Assembly (NCBI RefSeq): GCF_003252795.1
Contig: NZ_QEPQ01000002.1
Coordinates: forward strand, 310,001-374,000
Direction of reading: 5' to 3'
DNA: 64,000 nt
DNA from: Haemophilus parainfluenzae
GTDB taxonomy: Bacteria > Pseudomonadota > Gammaproteobacteria > Enterobacterales > Pasteurellaceae
Each line of letters starts with the position of its first letter. Position 1 is the stretch's first letter. Made by a program: the position numbers and the translations under genes. The notes under the pieces were generated by a model, which saw nothing but the letters and a program-made list of their open reading frames with translations, ran no database searches and was not told the origin of the DNA. Below, piece after piece: positions 11,629-21,790 of the stretch.

Positions 11629-12549
11629 ATGAATTTAAAACAAGAAAAAATTGCCGTGTTGTTAGGCGGCACATCAGCTGAACGTGAAGTCTCTCTTAAT
11701 TCTGGTGCAGCTGTGTTAAATGCATTAGTGAGTCAAGGCTATAATGCGCACGGTATCGATCCTAAAGAATATAATGTCGCGAATTTAAAAGCGGATGGTT
11801 TTGATCGCGTCTTTAACATTTTACATGGTCGCGGTGGTGAAGATGGCACCATGCAAGGTTTATTAGAACAAATTGGTTTGCCTTACACTGGTTGTGGCGT
11901 AATGGCTTCAGCATTAACTATGGATAAAATGCGTACCAAAATGTTGTGGAAAGCTTTTGGTTTACCTGTTGCCGATATGGAGATCGTGACGAAAGAAAAC
12001 GCTCACGAACTAAACCCACAAGCTGTGGTCGAAAAATTAGGTTTACCTTTGATGGTTAAGCCATCTCTTGAAGGTTCAAGTGTTGGTTTAACGAAAGTAA
12101 AAGCAGTCGAAGAATTAAAAAGTGCGGTCGATTATGCACTCAAATTTGATAACACCATTTTGATTGAAGAGTGGTTAGCGGGTGATGAATTAACTGTGCC
12201 TGTTTTAGGTGGCGAAGTATTGCCTGCTGTTCGCATTGTGCCAGAAGGTGAGTTTTATGATTACGATGCGAAATATATTTCAGATAACACTCAATATTTT
12301 TGCCCTGCGGGCCTTTCAGCTGAACGTGAGCAAGAATTAGCAAAATTAGTTAAACGTGCTTATGACGTTGTGGGTTGTCGTGGCTGGAGCCGTATTGATG
12401 TAATGACCGATGCACAAGGCAATTTCCGTTTAGTCGAAGTCAATACAAACCCTGGCATGACAAGTCACAGTTTGTTCCCTAAATCTGCGTCAACAGTCGG
12501 TATTTCATTTGAACAACTCGTCGTGAAAATTTTGGAGTTGAGTGCGTAA
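11629..12549 (+). CDS. ddlB: DdlB, D-alanine:D-alanine ligase
   Basis: ATP-grasp enzyme making the D-Ala-D-Ala dipeptide used by MurF. The 306-residue protein has [18 protein letters not shown] at the N-terminus, [12 protein letters not shown], the substrate-binding segment [10 protein letters not shown], and the metal-binding C-terminus SRIDVM...[13 protein letters not shown]. The stop codon overlaps the ftsQ start by one base (TAATG), a standard coupling arrangement. Confidence 0.97.
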   Translation: MNLKQEKIAVLLGGTSAEREVSLNSGAAVLNALVSQGYNAHGIDPKEYNVANLKADGFDRVFNILHGRGGEDGTMQGLLEQIGLPYTGCGVMASALTMDKMRTKMLWKAFGLPVADMEIVTKENAHELNPQAVVEKLGLPLMVKPSLEGSSVGLTKVKAVEELKSAVDYALKFDNTILIEEWLAGDELTVPVLGGEVLPAVRIVPEGEFYDYDAKYISDNTQYFCPAGLSAEREQELAKLVKRAYDVVGCRGWSRIDVMTDAQGNFRLVEVNTNPGMTSHSLFPKSASTVGISFEQLVVKILELSA

Positions 12550-13334
12550 TGAATGTAATTAAGCGCAAAAATACACCGCCAACGCAATTTGGTCGCTCAT
12601 CTAACGGAGAAGGTAAATTCCGTTTTATGTTGCAGATTAAACTTGCTTTGGTGTTACTTTGTGCGGGGCTAGGGTATTTCGTTTATTCAAACTGGCAAAG
12701 TTGGCTCGAAAGCTTAGACGGTGATAGAAAAATTACTGCCTATGCATTAGTGGGCCAAAATGAATTTACCACTTATCCGGATGTGCAAGACGTATTGCTC
12801 AAAATGGGTTCACTCAAGGGGTTTTGGGGGCAAGACGTTAAGCAAATTCAAGAGCAGCTTGAAACGATTCCTTGGGTAAAAGGTGCGGTGGTTCGTAAAA
12901 TTTGGCCAAATCGTTTAAGTATCTGGTTATCAGAATATCAGCCAGTCGCCATTTGGAACAAAACAGAGTTTGTTACAAAAGATGGAACAGTTTTCCAATT
13001 GCCGATGGATAAGTTAAAAGAAAAGGCTTTACCTTATTTAGGTGGTCCGGATTATCAAAGCTTGAAAGTATTAGAGGCTTGGAATCAAATTTTTGCTGAT
13101 TTTAAAGCGAAAAATTTGGTGGTTAAAGGTGTGACAATTGATGATCGTGGTGCGTGGCAAGTTACGCTAGATAATGATATAGTATTGAAACTTGGGCGCG
13201 GAGATTGGAAACCAAAATTAGATCGATTTGTAACGATTTATCCACAAATTGAAGTGCCTGAAGGTAAACGAATTGATTATGTAGATTTGCGCTATGCATC
13301 TGCATCAGCGGCGGTTGGATTGACAGAGAAATAA
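12549..13334 (+). CDS. ftsQ: FtsQ, divisome assembly protein with POTRA domain
   Basis: Bitopic inner-membrane protein linking early and late division proteins. The 261-residue product has a basic cytoplasmic N-terminus, one membrane segment at about residues 30-50 (KLALVLLCAGLGYFVYS), a POTRA-like domain around residues 60-130 (IPWVKGAVVRKIWPNRLSIWL is diagnostic), and a periplasmic beta domain with GRGDWKPKLDRFVTIYPQ. The start overlaps the ddlB stop; ftsA follows after 27 bases. Confidence 0.96.
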   Translation: MNVIKRKNTPPTQFGRSSNGEGKFRFMLQIKLALVLLCAGLGYFVYSNWQSWLESLDGDRKITAYALVGQNEFTTYPDVQDVLLKMGSLKGFWGQDVKQIQEQLETIPWVKGAVVRKIWPNRLSIWLSEYQPVAIWNKTEFVTKDGTVFQLPMDKLKEKALPYLGGPDYQSLKVLEAWNQIFADFKAKNLVVKGVTIDDRGAWQVTLDNDIVLKLGRGDWKPKLDRFVTIYPQIEVPEGKRIDYVDLRYASASAAVGLTEK

Positions 13335-13361
13335 AAATAATTTATTGGGTGTAATAAGAAA

Positions 13362-14636
13362 ATGGCAAAAGAGTTGGAACCGAAAGTAATTGTAGGTCTT
13401 GAAGTTGGTACATCAAAAGTTGTTGCTGTCGTTGGGGAAGTGCTTCCTGATGGCGTAGTAAATGTACTTGGCGTGGGCAGTTGTCCATCAAAAGGGATTG
13501 ATCGTGGCAGTATTACTGATTTAGATGCCGTTGTTAATTCTATCCAACGTGCCATTGAAGCAGCTGAATCAATGGCTGATTGCCAAATTATGAGCGTGAC
13601 ACTTGCGATTACAGGTGAACATATTCAAAGCCTGAATGAGAGCGGCTTTGTTGCTATTTCTGAAAATGAAGTAACTCAAGATGAAATTGATGATGCTTTA
13701 CATACAGCGAGCTCAGTGAAATTACCTGAGGGTCTTTCTTTATTACACATCATTCCACAAGAATATGCCGTAGATAAACAAGTTAATATTAAAAATCCAT
13801 TAGGTTTACAAGGTGTTCGTTTAAAAGCAAATGTACACTTAATTGCGTGTCACCAAGACTGGCAGAATAACTTGAAAAAAGCAGTTGAGCGTTGTGGATT
13901 ACAAGTTGATAAAGTTGTGTTCTCCGGCTTTGCAGCAACACATTCTGTTTTAACTGAAGATGAAAAAGATCTTGGTGTTTGCTTAGTTGATTTCGGTGCA
14001 GGCACCATGAATATGATGGTTTACACCAATGGCTCATTGCGTTTCAGCAAGGTTATTCCTTACGCAGGAAATATTGTAACGAACGATATTGCTCATGCAT
14101 GTACCGTTTCTCGTGCAGAGGCGGAGCGCATTAAAGTGAATTATGCGAGTGCATTATATCCGGCACGTTTACATGGTGATAAGAAAATTGAAGTGGCAAG
14201 TATTGGTGGTCGAGCACCACGCGCTTTAACAAAAAGTGATTTATCTTTAATCACTTCAGCAAGATATATTGAACTATTAGGCGTTGTTAAGGACGAATTA
14301 GATAAGCTCAAAGCAGATTTAGAAACCAAACATATTAAATTTGAATTAATTGCGGGTGTTGTTATCACCGGTGGTGGTGCACAGATTGAAGATTTAAAAG
14401 ATTGTGCATCAAGTGTGTTTGGTTGCCAGGTACGTATTGGTAGTCCATTAAATATTACGGGTTTAACAGATTATGTGAATCGCCCACAATATTCAACTGT
14501 AGTGGGATTATTACAATACCATCATCAAAATAGTGATAATGATCCTGTGGATAGTAACTATGGTGATGAAGCATTAGGCAAAAAATTCTGGAAAGGCCTT
14601 AAAAATATTTTCAATAAAGTGAAATCAGAATTTTGA
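13362..14636 (+). CDS. ftsA: FtsA, actin-like Z-ring membrane tether
   Basis: Actin-fold ATPase that tethers FtsZ to the membrane. The 424-residue protein shows the phosphate-1 motif [16 protein letters not shown] near the N-terminus, [16 protein letters not shown] (phosphate 2), and [14 protein letters not shown] (adenosine motif). The C-terminus, [18 protein letters not shown], forms the amphipathic membrane-targeting helix expected for FtsA. An 86-bp spacer, the largest in this part of the cluster, precedes ftsZ. Confidence 0.97.
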   Translation: MAKELEPKVIVGLEVGTSKVVAVVGEVLPDGVVNVLGVGSCPSKGIDRGSITDLDAVVNSIQRAIEAAESMADCQIMSVTLAITGEHIQSLNESGFVAISENEVTQDEIDDALHTASSVKLPEGLSLLHIIPQEYAVDKQVNIKNPLGLQGVRLKANVHLIACHQDWQNNLKKAVERCGLQVDKVVFSGFAATHSVLTEDEKDLGVCLVDFGAGTMNMMVYTNGSLRFSKVIPYAGNIVTNDIAHACTVSRAEAERIKVNYASALYPARLHGDKKIEVASIGGRAPRALTKSDLSLITSARYIELLGVVKDELDKLKADLETKHIKFELIAGVVITGGGAQIEDLKDCASSVFGCQVRIGSPLNITGLTDYVNRPQYSTVVGLLQYHHQNSDNDPVDSNYGDEALGKKFWKGLKNIFNKVKSEF

Positions 14637-14722
14637 TCATTTTGGCTTTTTCATTTACAATAGAAAAAATTTAACTTTTATTAATGTGCTAGCAGAGTAT
14701 TAGCAGTAACGGAGAACAGCAA

Positions 14723-16030
14723 ATGTTATACCCAGAGTATGGTGATTTTGAAGAGCAAACAGGTGCACTGATTAAGGTTGTCGGTGTCGGTGGAGGCGGC
14801 GGTAACGCAGTTAACCACATGGTTGCTAACATGGTGCAACAGGAATTCAATGGTAATTTCTTGGGCGAAAGTGCAATTGATAGCGAAGAGCACGGTAAAA
14901 TCGTATTCTATGCGGTGAATACCGATGCGCAAGCATTACGCAAAAGCCAAGTTCAACAAACTGTACAAATCGGTGGGGCAACAACGAAAGGTCTTGGAGC
15001 GGGGGCTAACCCAAATGTAGGTCGTAAAGCGGCTGAAGATGACCAAGAAGAAATCCGTAAAATGCTTGAAGGTGCAGACATGGTCTTTATCGCTGCCGGT
15101 ATGGGCGGTGGTACAGGTACTGGTGCCGCACCAATCGTCGCTAAAGTTGCAAAAGAATTAGGCATTTTAACTGTTGCTGTTGTTACTAAGCCATTTAGCT
15201 TTGAAGGCAAAAAACGTATGCAATTTGCTGAATTAGGGATTAAAGATCTTTCACAATACGTGGATTCAATGATCATTATTCCTAACCAACAAATCCAAAA
15301 AGTTCTCCCGAAAAATGCAACGTTAATTGATGCTTTTGCTGCTGCAAATGACGTATTACGTAACTCTGTTATGGGTATCTCCGATATGATTACGTCTCCA
15401 GGTTTAATCAACGTGGACTTTGCAGACGTAAGAACCGTTATGTCGGAAATGGGCCAAGCAATGATTGGTTTCGGTTCAGCTCAAAGTGAACCAGGTGCAG
15501 GTCGTGCAGAAGAAGCAGCGCGTCTTGCGATTAAAAATGATTTATTAGAGAAAGTCGATCTTTCTAATGCTAAAGGTATTCTTGTTAATATTACCTCAGG
15601 TATGGATCTCGGCTTTGACGAATTTAACGTGGTAGGTGATACAGTAGGTAGCTTTGCATCAGAAGACGCGACTATCGTTGTTGGTACCAGTTTAGTCCCT
15701 GAAATGAGCAATGAAATTCGTGTCACGATCGTTGCAACAGGTTTAGGTGATGTTGTTGCGGCTGAGCCGGTAGTGATTGCTCGCCCTCAAGCTGCGGTAC
15801 AACAAGCGCCGGTTCAACAACCTGTAGCACAAGAAACGATTCAGCCACAACCGCCAGTTGGTTTACATGGTTTAGATGCATTAAGACATAATCCACAACC
15901 AGAACCAGCACAGGAACAAAATCCGCAATACGGTAACTTAAATAAACCGCTTGATCCAAGCCGTTTAGAACAGTTAAGAAATAATCCTAATTTCTTTAAT
16001 CCGGCATCATTTGGTCGTGATGAGAAATAA
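14723..16030 (+). CDS. ftsZ: FtsZ, tubulin-like division GTPase
   Basis: Forms the Z-ring. The 435-residue protein has the nucleotide-binding [15 protein letters not shown] and the tubulin signature GGGTGTG at residues 128-134. Compared with E. coli FtsZ it carries an extra segment of about 20 residues at roughly 37-58, before [12 protein letters not shown]. The linker is Q/P-rich and the tail ends [16 protein letters not shown], without the usual D-x-I-P-x-F-L peptide bound by FtsA, ZipA and MinC. From memory, H. influenzae FtsZ shares both traits. An AACGGAG ribosome-binding site precedes the ATG. Confidence 0.97.
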   Translation: MLYPEYGDFEEQTGALIKVVGVGGGGGNAVNHMVANMVQQEFNGNFLGESAIDSEEHGKIVFYAVNTDAQALRKSQVQQTVQIGGATTKGLGAGANPNVGRKAAEDDQEEIRKMLEGADMVFIAAGMGGGTGTGAAPIVAKVAKELGILTVAVVTKPFSFEGKKRMQFAELGIKDLSQYVDSMIIIPNQQIQKVLPKNATLIDAFAAANDVLRNSVMGISDMITSPGLINVDFADVRTVMSEMGQAMIGFGSAQSEPGAGRAEEAARLAIKNDLLEKVDLSNAKGILVNITSGMDLGFDEFNVVGDTVGSFASEDATIVVGTSLVPEMSNEIRVTIVATGLGDVVAAEPVVIARPQAAVQQAPVQQPVAQETIQPQPPVGLHGLDALRHNPQPEPAQEQNPQYGNLNKPLDPSRLEQLRNNPNFFNPASFGRDEK

Positions 16031-16071
16031 GAGTAGAAGTAATCTTGTTGTGAAGCAATAAGGTAAAAGAG

Positions 16072-16989
16072 ATGATTAAACAAAGAACATTAAAACAAAG
16101 CATTAAAGTCACAGGTGTAGGCTTACATAGCGGTAAAAAAGTAACCTTAACGTTGCGCCCAGCTATGCCGAATACTGGCGTGATTTACTGCCGTACCGAT
16201 CTTAATCCGCCGGTGACTTTCCCTGCGAATGCGGATTCAGTGCGTGATACAATGCTTTGTACTGCACTTGTGAATGAGCAAGGTGTGCGTGTTTCAACCG
16301 TAGAACACTTAAACGCAGCATTAGCCGGTTTGGGTATCGATAATATTATTATTGAAGTTGATGCACCTGAAATTCCAATCATGGACGGTAGTGCAAGCCC
16401 ATTCATTTACTTGCTCTTAGACGCAGGTATTGAAGAACAAAATGCACCGAAAAAATTTATTCGTATTAAGAAAAATGTACGAGTAGAAGACGGTGATAAA
16501 TGGGCAGAATTTAAACCTTACAATGGTTTCCGTTTAGATTTCACAATCGACTTTAATCATCCAGCGATTAGTAAAAATGTACGTAATTATGTGATGGATT
16601 TCTCTGCACAAGCGTTCGTACATCAAATCAGTCGTGCAAGAACCTTTGGTTTCATGAAAGATATTGAGTATCTTCAATCTCAAGGTCTTGCCTTGGGTGG
16701 TAGCCTAGATAATGCTATCGTATTAGATGATTACCGTATCTTAAATGAAGACGGATTACGTTTCAGAGATGAATTAGTTCGTCATAAGATGCTTGATGCA
16801 ATTGGTGATCTTTATATGTGTGGCTATAATATCATCGGTGATTTCAAAGCTTATAAATCTGGTCACGGTTTAAATAATAAGTTACTCCGTGCTGTACTTG
16901 CCGATCAGGAAGCGTGGGAGTTTGTTACCTTTGAAGATAAGAAACAAGTTCCACAAGGTTATATTGCACCTGCGCAGGTACTCATCTAA
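16072..16989 (+). CDS. lpxC: LpxC, UDP-3-O-acyl-GlcNAc deacetylase
   Basis: Zinc-dependent enzyme performing the committed step of lipid A synthesis. The 305-residue protein has the same numbering as E. coli LpxC for the zinc ligands: His79 ([10 protein letters not shown]), His238 and Asp242 ([10 protein letters not shown]). It ends the dcw cluster and is followed at once by a strong terminator. In E. coli the C-terminal tail directs FtsH proteolysis; here the ending is [14 protein letters not shown]. Confidence 0.97.
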   Translation: MIKQRTLKQSIKVTGVGLHSGKKVTLTLRPAMPNTGVIYCRTDLNPPVTFPANADSVRDTMLCTALVNEQGVRVSTVEHLNAALAGLGIDNIIIEVDAPEIPIMDGSASPFIYLLLDAGIEEQNAPKKFIRIKKNVRVEDGDKWAEFKPYNGFRLDFTIDFNHPAISKNVRNYVMDFSAQAFVHQISRARTFGFMKDIEYLQSQGLALGGSLDNAIVLDDYRILNEDGLRFRDELVRHKMLDAIGDLYMCGYNIIGDFKAYKSGHGLNNKLLRAVLADQEAWEFVTFEDKKQVPQGYIAPAQVLI

Positions 16990-17002
16990 CAATGTTTTGT
17001 TG

Positions 17003-17037
17003 AAAAGCTATACTTCTTTCGGGAGTATAGCTTTTTT
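17003..17037 (+). terminator. Intrinsic terminator after lpxC
   Basis: A perfect 12-bp stem (AAAAGCTATACT at 17003-17014 with AGTATAGCTTTT at 17024-17035), a 9-nt loop and a T-run. It closes the dcw transcription unit. Confidence 0.9.
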
Positions 17038-17110
17038 ATTTCCCATCTTGCTCTGTTATTTTTGTTTTATGCGAAGGTAAAGAGCGGTCAAAAATAGAGG
17101 TATTTTTATT

Positions 17111-18751
17111 ATGAAAAAATTATTTACCGTGCTTCCTCTTGTGCTGGTAACTTCTGCTGCAATGGCATATGAACAGGACAAAACCTATCAATTTACCATA
17201 TTGCACACTAATGATACGCACGGACATTTTTGGCCGAATGCAAAAGGTGAATATGGCTTTCCTGCTCACAAAACAATTGTTAATCGCGTGAAAGCTGAAG
17301 TTGAGCAAAAAGGTGGTTCACTCATTTTATTAAATGCAGGTGATTTTAATACTGGTGTACCTGAGTCAGATATGCAAACCGCAGAACCTGATATTAAAGC
17401 AATGAACGCAATGGGCTATGAGGCAACTGTATTAGGTAACCACGAGTTTGATAATCCACTACAAATTCTTGATATGCAAGAAAAATGGGCAAACTTCCCA
17501 TTCTTATCTGCAAACGTGATTAATACGAAAACAGGTAAAACCTTAGTTAAGCCTTATACGATTTTAAATAAACAAGATCTTAAAATTGCCGTGGTTGGTT
17601 TAACCACAGAAGATACTGCAAAATTAGGTAACCCAGAATACCTTCACAATGTGAAGTTTGAAGATCCAACAACAGTAGCAAAAGCTACATTAAAAGAGCT
17701 AAATGAAAAAGTTAAGCCAGATGTAAAAATTGCTTTAACACATATGGGCTATTACTATGATGCGAAACATGGTTCAAATGCGCCAGGTGATGTAAGTCTT
17801 GCACGTAATTTAGATAAAGGTGCATTCGATATGATTATCGGTGGCCACAGCCATGATCCGATTTGTGTGGATGATAAAGGCGTATGGATTAAAGATTATC
17901 AACCAACTCAGCCATGTAAACCAGATTTCCAAAATGGTACTTGGATTATGCAGGCCTTTGAATGGGGTAAATATGTTGGTCGTGCAGACTTTGAGTTCAA
18001 AAATGGCGAATTAAAATTAGTGAATTATCAATTAATTCCAGTGAACTTGAAGAAAAAAGTGAAAAAAGAAGACGGTAAAACAGAATATGTGAACTATGCC
18101 GAAGAGATTCCACAAGATCCAGAAATGGAAAAACTTTTAAAAACTTACCAAGATAAAGGCGATGCGTTATTAAGCCAAAAAGTGGGTAAACTAAAAGGTA
18201 AGTTAGAAGGCGATCGTACTATCATCCGCTTTGAACAAACTAACCTTGGTCACTTAATTGCAGAAGCACAACGTCAAAAAACAAAAGCAGATATTGGTAT
18301 CATGAACTCTGGTGGTATTCGTGATTCTATCCAAGAAGGTGATGTAACTTATAAAGATATTTTAAAAATTCATCCATTTGGTAATATTGTGAGCTATTTT
18401 GAATTAACCGGTAAAGAATTACTGGATTATTTAAATGTAGTCGCATTGAAAGAAGTGGATTCTGGTGCCTATGCACAATACTCAGGTATCAGCATGACAG
18501 TAAATCGTGCAGAGAAGAAAGTTGAAAATGTGAAAATTCAAGGTAAACCATTAGATTTAAATAAAACTTACCGTATTTCTTTACCAAGTTATAATGCGGC
18601 GGGTGGAGATGGTTATCCAGTTATGACAAAAAATCCAACTTTCGTAAACACTGGTTTTATTGATGCGGATGTTTTAAAAGAATTTTTTGAGAAAAATTCA
18701 CCTATTAATGCTGAGAAATACATCCCTCATAATGAAGTAACCTTTAAATAA
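17111..18751 (+). CDS. ushA: UshA, periplasmic UDP-sugar hydrolase / 5'-nucleotidase
   Basis: Periplasmic metallophosphoesterase degrading UDP-sugars and 5'-nucleotides so nucleosides can be taken up. The 546-residue product has a signal peptide ([19 protein letters not shown]), then [23 protein letters not shown] with metal ligands Asp35 and His37, [21 protein letters not shown] and GGHSHDP, and a C-terminal substrate domain with [14 protein letters not shown] and [11 protein letters not shown]-like segments. It is close in sequence and length to E. coli UshA (550 residues), and unlike the distinct 603-residue H. influenzae NadN. It is monocistronic or runs into pheA eight bases later. Confidence 0.93.
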   Translation: MKKLFTVLPLVLVTSAAMAYEQDKTYQFTILHTNDTHGHFWPNAKGEYGFPAHKTIVNRVKAEVEQKGGSLILLNAGDFNTGVPESDMQTAEPDIKAMNAMGYEATVLGNHEFDNPLQILDMQEKWANFPFLSANVINTKTGKTLVKPYTILNKQDLKIAVVGLTTEDTAKLGNPEYLHNVKFEDPTTVAKATLKELNEKVKPDVKIALTHMGYYYDAKHGSNAPGDVSLARNLDKGAFDMIIGGHSHDPICVDDKGVWIKDYQPTQPCKPDFQNGTWIMQAFEWGKYVGRADFEFKNGELKLVNYQLIPVNLKKKVKKEDGKTEYVNYAEEIPQDPEMEKLLKTYQDKGDALLSQKVGKLKGKLEGDRTIIRFEQTNLGHLIAEAQRQKTKADIGIMNSGGIRDSIQEGDVTYKDILKIHPFGNIVSYFELTGKELLDYLNVVALKEVDSGAYAQYSGISMTVNRAEKKVENVKIQGKPLDLNKTYRISLPSYNAAGGDGYPVMTKNPTFVNTGFIDADVLKEFFEKNSPINAEKYIPHNEVTFK

Positions 18752-18759
18752 GGAATGAA

Positions 18760-19917
18760 ATGGCATTAGATTTATCAGAAATTCGTCAGCAAATTACGCA
18801 AATTGATCGCAGCTTGTTAAAGCTGCTTTCAGAGCGTCACCGCCTGGCATATGATGTAGTAAGAAGTAAAGAAGTGACGCAAAAAGCGTTGCGTGATTTA
18901 GAGCGGGAGCAACAACTCTTACAAGAGCTTGTGCAGTTTGCTGAAAGTCAAAATTATCAGCTTGAACCACAGTATATTACGTCAGTCTTCCAAAAAATCA
19001 TTGAAGATTCTGTATTAACACAACAAGTGTACTTGCAGAAAAAACTCAATGAGCAACGAGAAGAAACGTTACATATTGCTTTCTTAGGCAAGCGTGGTTC
19101 TTACTCTAATTTGGCTGCGCGTAATTATGCGGCTCGTTATAATCAGCAGTTTGCTGAAATCAGTTGTGACTCCTTTGCTCAAATTTTTGAAAAGGTTGAA
19201 AGTGGAGAAGCTGATTATGGTGTACTGCCTTTAGAAAACACTACGTCAGGTGCAATTAATGAAGTTTATGATTTGCTTCAACATACCACTTTATCTTTGG
19301 TGGGCGAGTTGGCTTATCCTATCAAGCACTGTGTTTTAGTGAATGAGCAAGATGATTTAAGCAAAATTGATACGCTTTATAGCCATCCACAGGTAATCCA
19401 GCAGTGTAGTCAATTTATTCAAAGCCTTGAGCGTGTTCATATTGAGTTTTGCGAAAGTAGCTCTCATGCAATGCAGCTTGTATCAAGCTTGAATAAACCG
19501 AATATTGCGGCACTGGGCAATGAAGATGGCGGCAAGCTTTACGGCTTACATGTGTTAAAACATAATATTGCGAATCAAGAGAACAATATTACTCGTTTTA
19601 TTGTAGTGGCAAAACAAGCTCGAGAAGTTTCACCGCAAATTCACACGAAAACTTTATTGTTGATGACAACATCGCAACAAGCGGGTTCTTTGGTGGATGC
19701 TTTACTTGTGTTTAAAAAGCACGGTATTAATATGACCAAGCTTGAATCTCGTCCTATTTATGGCAAGCCTTGGGAGGAAATGTTTTATTTGGAGATTGAA
19801 GGAAATATTCATCATCCAGATACCCAAATTGCCTTGGAAGAGCTTAAGCAATTCAGTAATTATCTGAAAGTGCTTGGTTGTTATCCAAGTGAAATAGTGA
19901 AGCCTGCGAAGGTATAA
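18760..19917 (+). CDS. pheA: PheA, bifunctional chorismate mutase / prephenate dehydratase
   Basis: Makes phenylpyruvate from chorismate. The 385-residue P-protein has an N-terminal AroQ chorismate mutase domain (about residues 1-90: [19 protein letters not shown]), the prephenate dehydratase domain (about 105-285, with [31 protein letters not shown] and NITRFIVV) and a C-terminal ACT regulatory domain (about 300-380) with the phenylalanine-binding ESRP. The family GALV motif reads GSLV here. The gene starts nine bases after ushA; no leader peptide or attenuator was seen. Confidence 0.96.
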   Translation: MALDLSEIRQQITQIDRSLLKLLSERHRLAYDVVRSKEVTQKALRDLEREQQLLQELVQFAESQNYQLEPQYITSVFQKIIEDSVLTQQVYLQKKLNEQREETLHIAFLGKRGSYSNLAARNYAARYNQQFAEISCDSFAQIFEKVESGEADYGVLPLENTTSGAINEVYDLLQHTTLSLVGELAYPIKHCVLVNEQDDLSKIDTLYSHPQVIQQCSQFIQSLERVHIEFCESSSHAMQLVSSLNKPNIAALGNEDGGKLYGLHVLKHNIANQENNITRFIVVAKQAREVSPQIHTKTLLLMTTSQQAGSLVDALLVFKKHGINMTKLESRPIYGKPWEEMFYLEIEGNIHHPDTQIALEELKQFSNYLKVLGCYPSEIVKPAKV

Positions 19918-19925
19918 CGAAAATA

Positions 19926-19974
19926 AAAAAAGAGCGGTCGATTTAAAACAACGTTAAAATCGACCGCTCTTTTT
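19926..19974. terminator. Bidirectional terminator, pheA and yjdM
   Basis: An 18-bp inverted repeat whose arms contain AGAGCGGTCGATTT (19931-19944) and its complement (19957-19970), with A-runs and T-runs on both sides. It serves the convergent pheA (+) and yjdM (-). The core AGAGCGGTC differs from the uptake signal by one base, and the same design recurs at 34.4 and 51.8 kb. Confidence 0.88.
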
Positions 19975-19985
19975 ATTGAGAATTC

Positions 19986-20312
19986 TTAAGCTTTTTTCAA
20001 GAACTCTGATTTCAACATGATTTTGCCACAATCGACATTGTGATCTCCGTTAACTAAACGGATATTTTTGAATTTCGTGCCTTTCTTCAACACTTCAGAT
20101 GAACCTTTTAATTTCAAATCTTTAATCAAAAGTACATCATCACCATCGGCTAATAAATTACCGTTGCTGTCTTTAACAATCAGTTGATCTTCATCGGCTT
20201 CAACTGCTTCGTTACCATTCCATTCATTACCGCAATCAGGGCAAACAAAATTCACAGAATCGTGATAAACATATTCACCTTTACATTTTGGGCAAGCTGG
20301 CATTTGATCCAT
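19986..20312 (-). CDS. yjdM: YjdM (PhnA-like) zinc-ribbon protein
   Basis: 108-residue protein of the YjdM family, historically called PhnA although it is not needed for phosphonate use. The N-terminus carries a four-cysteine zinc ribbon (CPKC...CPDC, residues 6-25), followed by an SH3-like domain with [17 protein letters not shown] and [12 protein letters not shown]. The start at 20312 is preferred to upstream in-frame codons because an AAGGAA ribosome-binding site sits just upstream and homologues begin with M-x-x-x-P-x-C. Divergent from ytfJ; function unknown. Confidence 0.9.
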   Translation of the reverse strand: MDQMPACPKCKGEYVYHDSVNFVCPDCGNEWNGNEAVEADEDQLIVKDSNGNLLADGDDVLLIKDLKLKGSSEVLKKGTKFKNIRLVNGDHNVDCGKIMLKSEFLKKA

Positions 20313-20422
20313 TTCTTTTTCCTTCTTTATCTGATTTAAGCAAAGTATAATGCGCACGGAGTATAACAAAAAAGTGACTATTCGCCAAAAAATGGGCATT
20401 TCACGGAATTTATGAGGTATTT

Positions 20423-20983
20423 ATGAAAAAAATCATGCTTTTGAGCGCTGTGATGGGGAGTTTAATCTCAGCCAATACATTCGCTCACAATATTCAACCT
20501 AATCAACTTTTAGCCAATGTAACGGTTTCGGATAAAGGCGAAATCACTTTAAATGGCAATGATGTAGCGTATAAATCGTGGAGCTCAACGGCATTACCTG
20601 GCAAAGTCCGTGTGATTCAGCATATTGCAGGCAGAAGTGCGGCAAAAGAGAAAAATCAAGCGATGATCGAAGCCATCAAAGCAGCTCATTTTAACCAAGC
20701 CAAATATCAAACCACGACCATTATTAATGCTGATGATGCCGTTGTGGGCACGGGTATGTTTGTGAAAAGTAGCGCAGAAAAAGGCAAAAAAGAAAATGCC
20801 CATAGCCAAGTGATTTTAGATGATAAAAGTGCGGTTAAAAATGCGTGGGGATTACGTGAAAAAGACAGCGTGATTATTTTGCTTGATAAAACCGGCAAGG
20901 TGCAATTTGTGAAAGAAGGTAAATTGACGGATGATGAAGTCAAAGAAGTGATTTCACGTGCAACAGCATTAATGGCGAAGTAA
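20423..20983 (+). CDS. ytfJ: YtfJ family periplasmic protein
   Basis: 186-residue exported protein with a signal peptide (MKKIMLLSAVMGSLISANTFA) and a thioredoxin-like fold without the active-site cysteines. Segments GKVRVIQHIAGRSAAKEKN and DSVIILLDKTGKVQFVKEGKL match the YtfJ family (E. coli YtfJ 184 residues). Biochemical function is not established. A GAGG-type ribosome-binding site lies upstream, and a terminator follows the stop. Confidence 0.9.
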   Translation: MKKIMLLSAVMGSLISANTFAHNIQPNQLLANVTVSDKGEITLNGNDVAYKSWSSTALPGKVRVIQHIAGRSAAKEKNQAMIEAIKAAHFNQAKYQTTTIINADDAVVGTGMFVKSSAEKGKKENAHSQVILDDKSAVKNAWGLREKDSVIILLDKTGKVQFVKEGKLTDDEVKEVISRATALMAK

Positions 20984-20992
20984 TAGAGTAAT

Positions 20993-21018
20993 AAGCGGAA
21001 GTTCTCTTCCGCTTTTTT
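20993..21018 (+). terminator. Intrinsic terminator after ytfJ
   Basis: AAGCGGAAG (20993-21001) pairs with CTTCCGCTT (21006-21014) around a short loop, followed by TTTTTTA. It abuts the stop codon of the small convergent anti-sigma gene. Confidence 0.85.
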
Positions 21019-21184
21019 ATCCTTTGAAATCCTTCATTAATTTTCTCAATGTGCCACAATTTCGTTGAAATTTACGGCAATGTGTACAGATGGCAAGATG
21101 CAAATTGAGCCCAATTTTTTCTTTAGTCATTAATGAGCGTTCTTGCGCATCTGAAATGAGTCGAGTCGCTTGGCGACATTTCAT
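21017..21184 (-). CDS. Small ZAS-type anti-sigma factor (zf-HC2-like)
   Basis: 55-residue reading frame directly downstream of the ECF sigma gene, 11 bases after its stop, with an AAGGAG ribosome-binding site ahead of its ATG. The sequence begins MKCRQATRLISDAQERSL and contains His29-x3-Cys33-x2-Cys36, the zinc-binding motif of ZAS anti-sigma domains, with Cys3 as a further ligand candidate. Short soluble anti-sigma proteins of this layout accompany the same sigma family in other proteobacteria (from knowledge). The protein probably binds the sigma factor in the cytoplasm and releases it on metal or redox stress (inference). Confidence 0.82.
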   Translation of the reverse strand: MKCRQATRLISDAQERSLMTKEKIGLNLHLAICTHCRKFQRNCGTLRKLMKDFKG

Positions 21185-21195
21185 AAAATCACTCC

Positions 21196-21744
21196 TTAAA
21201 GTTTATGAGATAAGCAGTTTTGAAGTTGTAAGCGAGCACGATAGAGTGTCGTGTGCAAGTTACTTATGCTTAGTTGATTTTCTTGGCAAATTTCTTCGGA
21301 AGATAATTCCAAAAACTCTCTCATCATAAAAATCTTGGCTTGTTTGGCTGGCAGGCAAGTTAAGCAAGTTTCAAAAATCAGCCAGAATTCTTCAGAATAG
21401 ACCGCACTTTCGCTCAGTTCGAGATCGAGTGGAGAATGTTCAGCTTTCCAGTGGCCCCCTTCATCAAAGAAATGATTAGTTTGTTCTTCATCTTCAATTT
21501 CGGTTTCTAGCACTAATTTGCCTTTCTGGCGAAGAAAATCAATGATTTTATTTTTTAAGATAGCAAAGACCCAGGTCTTAAATGCCGCTTGTCGTTTAAA
21601 TTGCTCAAGATGGTTAAATGCACTTAAAAAACTCTCTTGCACCAAATCTTCAGCTAATACAGAATCGCCCACCTGTAATGTGGCAAATTTCAGCATTTGC
21701 TCTCTAATTTGAGCCAAGTCTTTATTGGAAATTCCAGTTTCCAT
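21196..21744 (-). CDS. ECF-type sigma-70 family sigma factor
   Basis: 182-residue extracytoplasmic-function sigma factor. Region 2 is visible at about residues 30-80 (AEDLVQESFLSAFNHLEQF then FKTWVFAILKNKIIDFLR) and region 4 at about 130-180 (CLPAKQAKIFMMREFLELSSEEIC and SNLHTTLYRARLQLQ). It resembles the group known as TIGR02943, which includes H. influenzae HI1459. It is co-transcribed with the small anti-sigma gene and divergent from the Met-rich exported protein, whose upstream region carries an ECF-type promoter. An uptake signal core lies inside the gene at 21401-21409. Confidence 0.93.
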   Translation of the reverse strand: METGISNKDLAQIREQMLKFATLQVGDSVLAEDLVQESFLSAFNHLEQFKRQAAFKTWVFAILKNKIIDFLRQKGKLVLETEIEDEEQTNHFFDEGGHWKAEHSPLDLELSESAVYSEEFWLIFETCLTCLPAKQAKIFMMREFLELSSEEICQENQLSISNLHTTLYRARLQLQNCLSHKL

Positions 21745-21763
21745 ATTTTTTCCTTGAAAAAAG

Positions 21764-21790
21764 TGTAAGAAATAGATTTCTCATTCGTCT
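21764..21790 (+). promoter_or_regulatory. Predicted ECF-type promoter for the Met-rich protein gene
   Basis: TGTAAG (21764-21769) and CGTCT (21786-21790) are separated by 16 bases, matching the general TGTAAC-N16-CGTC form of ECF sigma promoters. It points at the gene starting at 21857. Transcription would begin near 21797, just before a perfect inverted repeat GAAAGG/CCTTTC (21800-21816) in the leader. The likely sigma is the divergent ECF factor next door (inference). Confidence 0.62.

Noticed and set aside
14953-15411. 152-codon frame antisense to ftsZ
   Set aside because: Long antisense frames arise opposite conserved genes with biased codons; no homologous domain could be recognised.
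16990-17110. Coding sequence between lpxC and ushA (63-codon frame)
   Set aside because: The frame crosses the lpxC terminator and begins inside lpxC; not a credible gene.
21090-21329. 79-codon frame on the + strand across the sigma/anti-sigma junction
   Set aside because: It is antisense to the conserved C-terminus of the sigma factor and to the anti-sigma; composition and lack of a ribosome-binding site mark it as a shadow frame.
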